This document shows positions 60,948 to 64,000 of a DNA stretch of 64,000 nucleotides, in pieces. The notes under the pieces were generated by a model. The model was not told the DNA's origin, ran no database searches, and worked only from the letters and a program-made list of their open reading frames with translations. The DNA is from Leucobacter chromiisoli (lineage in GTDB: Bacteria; Actinomycetota; Actinomycetes; Actinomycetales; Microbacteriaceae). The translations under genes were made by a program, and so were the position numbers. The stretch's first letter is position 1. Each line of letters opens with the position of its first letter. The stretch lies in assembly GCF_016522505.1 (NCBI RefSeq), contig NZ_JAEHOH010000006.1:62001-126000 (forward strand). The letters are read 5' to 3'.

Positions 60948-61808
60948 ATGCATCAGACGCGCTCCACGCCCCCGGTCCCCGCGATCCCCACGGTCACGCT
61001 GAACGACGGCACGGAACTGCCCGAGCTGGGGCTCGGCACCTACAAGCTGCTGGGCGAGGAGGGCGTGGCGTCGATGGCCGCGGCGATCCGGTCGGGGTAT
61101 CGGCTGCTCGACACCGCCGTGAACTACGAGAACGAGGCCGAGGTCGGGGAGGCCGTGCGGGGCAGCGGCGTCGCGCGCGAGGAGATCCGCGTCGCGACCA
61201 AGCTCCCCGGCCGCCACCACGGGTACGAGGAGACGCTCGCGAGCGCCGAGGCCTCCCTCGCCGCTCTGGGGCTCGGATACATCGACCTCTACCTGATCCA
61301 CTGGCCGAACCCGAGCGTCGACCGCTACGTGGACACCTGGCGGGCGATGATCGACCTGCGCGAGCGCGGCGCCGTGCGCTCGATCGGGGTGTCGAACTTC
61401 ACGGAGGAGATGCTCGCGCGGCTCGTCGAGGAGACGGGCGTGACGCCGTCGGTGAACCAGGTGGAGCTGCACCCCTACTTCCCTCAGGCCGCGCTGCGCG
61501 CCGTGCACGCCGAGCTCGGCATCCGGACCGAGAGCTGGAGCCCGCTCGCGCGGCACTCCGACCTCGTCGAGGAGCCCGTCGTCACGAGGCTCGCCGCGGC
61601 CCGCGGCATCACTCCGAGCCAGCTCGTGCTGCGGTGGCACGTCGAGCTGGGGAGCACGCCGATCCCCAAGTCGAGCAACCCCGAACGGCAGCGGGTCAAC
61701 GCCGACGTCTTCGGCTTCTCCCTGGCGGGCGATGAGATCGAGGAGATCTCGGGTCTGGAGCGCGGACGGATGTGGGATTTCGACCCGAACACCCACGAGG
61801 AGATGTAG
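60948..61808 (+). CDS. Aldo/keto reductase
   Basis: A 286-residue NADPH-dependent (β/α)8 reductase. LNDGTELPELGLGTYKL at the N-terminus, catalytic Asp/Tyr in RLLDTAVNYENE (about 49-60), Lys in VATKLPG, His in YLIHWPNP. The cofactor region is STPIPKSSNPERQRVN. It resembles 2,5-diketo-D-gluconate reductases. Start at 60948 is chosen by the leaderless pattern. No operon partner. Confidence 0.87.
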   Translation: MHQTRSTPPVPAIPTVTLNDGTELPELGLGTYKLLGEEGVASMAAAIRSGYRLLDTAVNYENEAEVGEAVRGSGVAREEIRVATKLPGRHHGYEETLASAEASLAALGLGYIDLYLIHWPNPSVDRYVDTWRAMIDLRERGAVRSIGVSNFTEEMLARLVEETGVTPSVNQVELHPYFPQAALRAVHAELGIRTESWSPLARHSDLVEEPVVTRLAAARGITPSQLVLRWHVELGSTPIPKSSNPERQRVNADVFGFSLAGDEIEEISGLERGRMWDFDPNTHEEM

Positions 61809-61827
61809 CCGGGGCCGCCCTCCGCGC

Positions 61828-61855
61828 TTGACACGGCGGGGAACGGGCGTATCCT
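61828..61855 (+). promoter_or_regulatory. Promoter of the nrtR-nadA operon
   Basis: Consensus TTGACA (61828-61833), 16-bp spacer, TATCCT (61850-61855). The NrtR-type palindrome follows immediately. Confidence 0.7.
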
Positions 61856-61882
61856 GACTTAAGGTCATTCTGACTCTAAGTC
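61856..61882. promoter_or_regulatory. NrtR-type operator
   Basis: A 27-bp imperfect palindrome with outer arms GACTTA / TAAGTC and inner arms GTCA / TGAC around TTC lies at the start site of the operon, 12 nt before the GTG. Position implies autorepression and repression of nadA. Confidence 0.7.
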
Positions 61883-61894
61883 GAGGGAGAGCCC

Positions 61895-62812
61895 GTGCAC
61901 TTCGCCGAGTCGAGCGCGAGCGAGCGTCGCTACCTGCCGCCCGCCGTGGCGGTGTCGACGGTGGCCTTCGCGCTGCATCCGCCCGAGGGGGCCGCCGCCG
62001 GCGCCCCCGACGCCGGGGCTCCGGCCGAGGGTCGGGAGACGACGGCCGCCGGCTCCGTGACGCTCTGGATCCCGCTCGTGCGCCGCACGAGGCCGCCGTT
62101 CGAGGGTCGCTGGGCGCTCCCCGGCGGGCCCACGCAGTGGGACGAGACCCTCGTCGACACCGCCTCACGGACCCTCCACGACGCCGTGCTCCGTCCGCCG
62201 GGGTACCTCGAGCAGCTCTACGCGTTCGGCAGCGTCGAGCGCTCGGCCGAGGCGCAGCGACTCGTCACGATCGGGTACTGGGCGCTGTACGGCGAGCGGG
62301 ATCTGGCGGCTCCCCCGAGCGCGCCGGCGGGTCAGGGGGCCGGGGCACCCGTCGGCCGGACCCCGGTCGCAGCCCCGAGCCGGGGAGGCGGGGCGCCCGG
62401 CCCGAGATGGGACGACGTGCCTCCCCAGTCCGGTCCCCGTCAGGAGGGCTCCGGAGGGCCCCCAGGCGAGAACGATCCCAACGTCGCCTGGTTCAGCGCC
62501 GACCGCCTGCCGCGTCTCGCGTTCGACCACGTCGACATCGTCGAGTACGCGCTCTGGCGTCTGCGCCGCAAGACCGAGTACTCGGCGGTGGCCCACCGAT
62601 TCCTCGGACCGGTGTTCACCCTCGCGCAGCTGCGCAGCGTGCACGAGGCGATCCTCGGGAACCGCGTCGACCCGGCGAACTTCCGCAGGCAGGCGCTCGC
62701 CCAGGGGCACCTCGTGGACACCGGCGCCGTCGAGACCGGCACGCGGCATCGCCCGGCGAGGCTGTTCCGCTTCCGGGCGGAGCCGGAGGACGCCCCGCGC
62801 CCCGACCGGTAG
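61895..62812 (+). CDS. nrtR: Nudix-domain transcriptional regulator of NAD synthesis (NrtR type)
   Basis: A 305-residue protein. Its N-terminal Nudix fold has LPPAVAVSTVAFAL and WALPGGPTQWDETL, but the Nudix box lost its catalytic REx2EE (here ASRTLHDAV). The C-terminal winged helix (from about residue 225: FTLAQLRSVHEAILG, NFRRQALAQGHLV) is the NrtR DNA-binding domain. Ligands in the family are ADP-ribose or NAD-derived nucleotides. An unusual Gly/Pro-rich insert of roughly 55 residues (about 140-195) splits the Nudix domain, and another short Ala/Gly insert is near residues 30-50. It is followed by nadA. Confidence 0.85.
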   Translation: MHFAESSASERRYLPPAVAVSTVAFALHPPEGAAAGAPDAGAPAEGRETTAAGSVTLWIPLVRRTRPPFEGRWALPGGPTQWDETLVDTASRTLHDAVLRPPGYLEQLYAFGSVERSAEAQRLVTIGYWALYGERDLAAPPSAPAGQGAGAPVGRTPVAAPSRGGGAPGPRWDDVPPQSGPRQEGSGGPPGENDPNVAWFSADRLPRLAFDHVDIVEYALWRLRRKTEYSAVAHRFLGPVFTLAQLRSVHEAILGNRVDPANFRRQALAQGHLVDTGAVETGTRHRPARLFRFRAEPEDAPRPDR

Positions 62813-62896
62813 ACCGTGCCCCCGATCCGATCTGGATCCCGCCAGACCCGACCAGCCCCGATCGATCCGCGAGGCCCGATCCGGAGCAGAGACACC

Positions 62897-62927
62897 GACC
62901 GACACCAGACGCGACCGACACCAGACG
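62897..62927 (+). repeat. Direct repeat before nadA
   Basis: GACCGACACCAGACG occurs at 62897-62911 and 62913-62927, ending in the AAGGAG ribosome-binding site. The gap between nrtR and nadA (62813-62942) contains no other recognisable element. Confidence 0.6.
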
Positions 62928-62942
62928 AAGGAGCATGCAGCG

Positions 62943-64000
62943 ATGACGAGCGTGCAGGAACTCATCCGCGGAGCAGCGGCGGAGGAGGCCGAGCGGGGCC
63001 ACCGCCGCCCGATCGCGCTCCGGCCGACCGGCCGGTCGGCGCCCGGCCAGGCGGCGACGAGCTGCGACAGCGGTCTCGCGCGGGATCCGTGGGCGGTCGA
63101 CCGCGCCCCGGGCTACGGGCCCGGCGCCTCGACCGCCGACGCCATCCCGGGCGACGCGCCGCGGCAGGGCCCGCTGCCCGAGCGCTACACCGACGCGAGC
63201 GAGGAGGAGCTCGAGCGGCGGATCGTCGCGGCGAAGGCCCGGCTCGGCGACCGGGTCCGCATCCTGGGGCACTTCTACCAGCGCGACGAGATCGTGCGTC
63301 ACGCCGACTTCGTGGGCGACTCGTTCATGCTGGCGCAGGCCGCGAAGGCGAGCCCCGAGGCCGAGGCGTTCGTCTTCTGCGGCGTCCACTTCATGGCCGA
63401 GACGGCCGACATCCTCTCGGGGCCCGAGCAGGCCGTGATCCTGCCGAACCTCGCCGCGGGGTGCTCGATGGCCGACATGGCCACGATCGATCAGGTCGAG
63501 CGCTGCTGGCGGGAGCTCGTGCAGGTGCTGGGGCAGGAGCCCGACGCCGAGGGCCGTCAGCCGGTGATCCCGGTCACCTACATGAACTCCTCGGCGGCGA
63601 TCAAGGCCTTCTGCGGACGCAACGGGGGCATCGTGTGCACCTCGTCGAACGCGCGCGCCGTGCTCGAGTGGGCCTTCGAGCGCGGGCGGCGGGTCGTGTT
63701 CTTCCCCGACCAGCACCTCGGACGCAACACCGCCAAGGCCATGGGCGTCGCCGAGGAGGCGATGCCGCTGTGGCGCGCGCATCTGCCCCTCGGGGGCAAC
63801 ACCGCGGAGACGCTGCGCGAGGCGCGCGTGATCCTGTGGAACGGCTTCTGCTCCGTGCACAAGCGCTTCACCGTCGACCAGATCGAGCGGGCGCGCGCCG
63901 AGCACCCCGGCGTGCGGGTGATCGTGCACCCGGAGTGCCCGGCCGCGGTCGTCGAGGCCGCCGACGGCAGCGGGTCGACGGAGTACATCCGTCGCGAGAT
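62943..64000 (+). CDS. nadA: Quinolinate synthase NadA (3' end beyond window)
   Basis: 352 residues are visible before the window ends. The enzyme condenses iminoaspartate with dihydroxyacetone phosphate to quinolinate in de novo NAD synthesis. An 80-residue Gly/Pro/Arg-rich N-terminal extension precedes the core. Core motifs: GHFYQRDEIVRHADFVGDS, FCGVHFMAETADILS, the first cluster cysteine in LAAGCSMADM, TYMNSSAAIKAFCG, PDQHLGRN, and the second cysteine in WNGFCSVH. The third [4Fe-4S] cysteine lies beyond the end. AAGGAG precedes the ATG; the operon is under the NrtR-type operator. Confidence 0.93.
   Translation, partial: MTSVQELIRGAAAEEAERGHRRPIALRPTGRSAPGQAATSCDSGLARDPWAVDRAPGYGPGASTADAIPGDAPRQGPLPERYTDASEEELERRIVAAKARLGDRVRILGHFYQRDEIVRHADFVGDSFMLAQAAKASPEAEAFVFCGVHFMAETADILSGPEQAVILPNLAAGCSMADMATIDQVERCWRELVQVLGQEPDAEGRQPVIPVTYMNSSAAIKAFCGRNGGIVCTSSNARAVLEWAFERGRRVVFFPDQHLGRNTAKAMGVAEEAMPLWRAHLPLGGNTAETLREARVILWNGFCSVHKRFTVDQIERARAEHPGVRVIVHPECPAAVVEAADGSGSTEYIRRE

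Overview
The window is about 70% G+C and densely coded. It has many GTG starts, frequent ATGA/GTGA stop-start overlaps, and several genes whose -10 box lies 6-7 nt before the start codon, which suggests leaderless mRNAs. A mycothiol S-conjugate amidase gene (mca) next to a DUF4307 gene and greA, together with an NrtR-type regulator before nadA, marks an actinomycete. Gene style fits Microbacteriaceae (Leucobacter-like); the genus is a guess. No rRNA, tRNA, CRISPR array, insertion sequence or phage gene was seen.

The first 25 kb are mostly housekeeping or core genes. They are: an AI-2E family transporter; threonine deaminase with an ACT domain; an AbiEi/PD-(D/E)XK-like protein; a TetR regulator facing an amidohydrolase and APC permease pair; greA, DUF4307, mca and recQ; a TrhA/hemolysin III protein; a cis-prenyltransferase; an S-adenosylmethionine by-product group (MTA/SAH deaminase, LuxS, MTA/SAH nucleosidase); a glycosyltransferase and acyltransferase; a ThrE-type exporter; and a sugar-porter MFS plus second amidohydrolase. 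From 25.7 to 31.4 kb come a PepSY protein with a two-component system and shared 11-bp direct repeats, then a coupled group of a phosphatase and two IclR-type regulators, one fused to a periplasmic-binding-like sensor domain.

From 31.6 to 60.2 kb the window is a carbohydrate-catabolism island. (i) A four-gene ribose-type ABC importer (31.6-36.4 kb) is followed by an SDR, a RhaI-type isomerase and a mannitol-dehydrogenase-family enzyme. (ii) A minus-strand operon encodes a SorC regulator, a binding lipoprotein without its own permease, a DhaK-DhaL kinase, an RpiB-type isomerase and an SDR. This resembles tetritol (threitol/erythritol) catabolism. A divergent dehydrogenase-HAD phosphatase-DeoC group lies beside it. 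(iii) A second ABC importer (48.2-51.3 kb) is followed by an RpiR regulator and two divergent operons: cupin phosphoglucose isomerase / KDPG aldolase / shikimate-dehydrogenase-like / 2-hydroxyacid dehydrogenase, and SDR / FGGY kinase / phosphotriesterase-family lactonase / zinc dehydrogenase. One palindrome, GTAGT-N3-ACTAC, occurs at the promoters of all three transcription units and links them into a likely RpiR regulon for a substrate I cannot name.

The last 4 kb hold a cold-shock protein, an aldo/keto reductase, and the start of an NAD-synthesis operon: an NrtR-like regulator with its own operator, and nadA cut by the window end.
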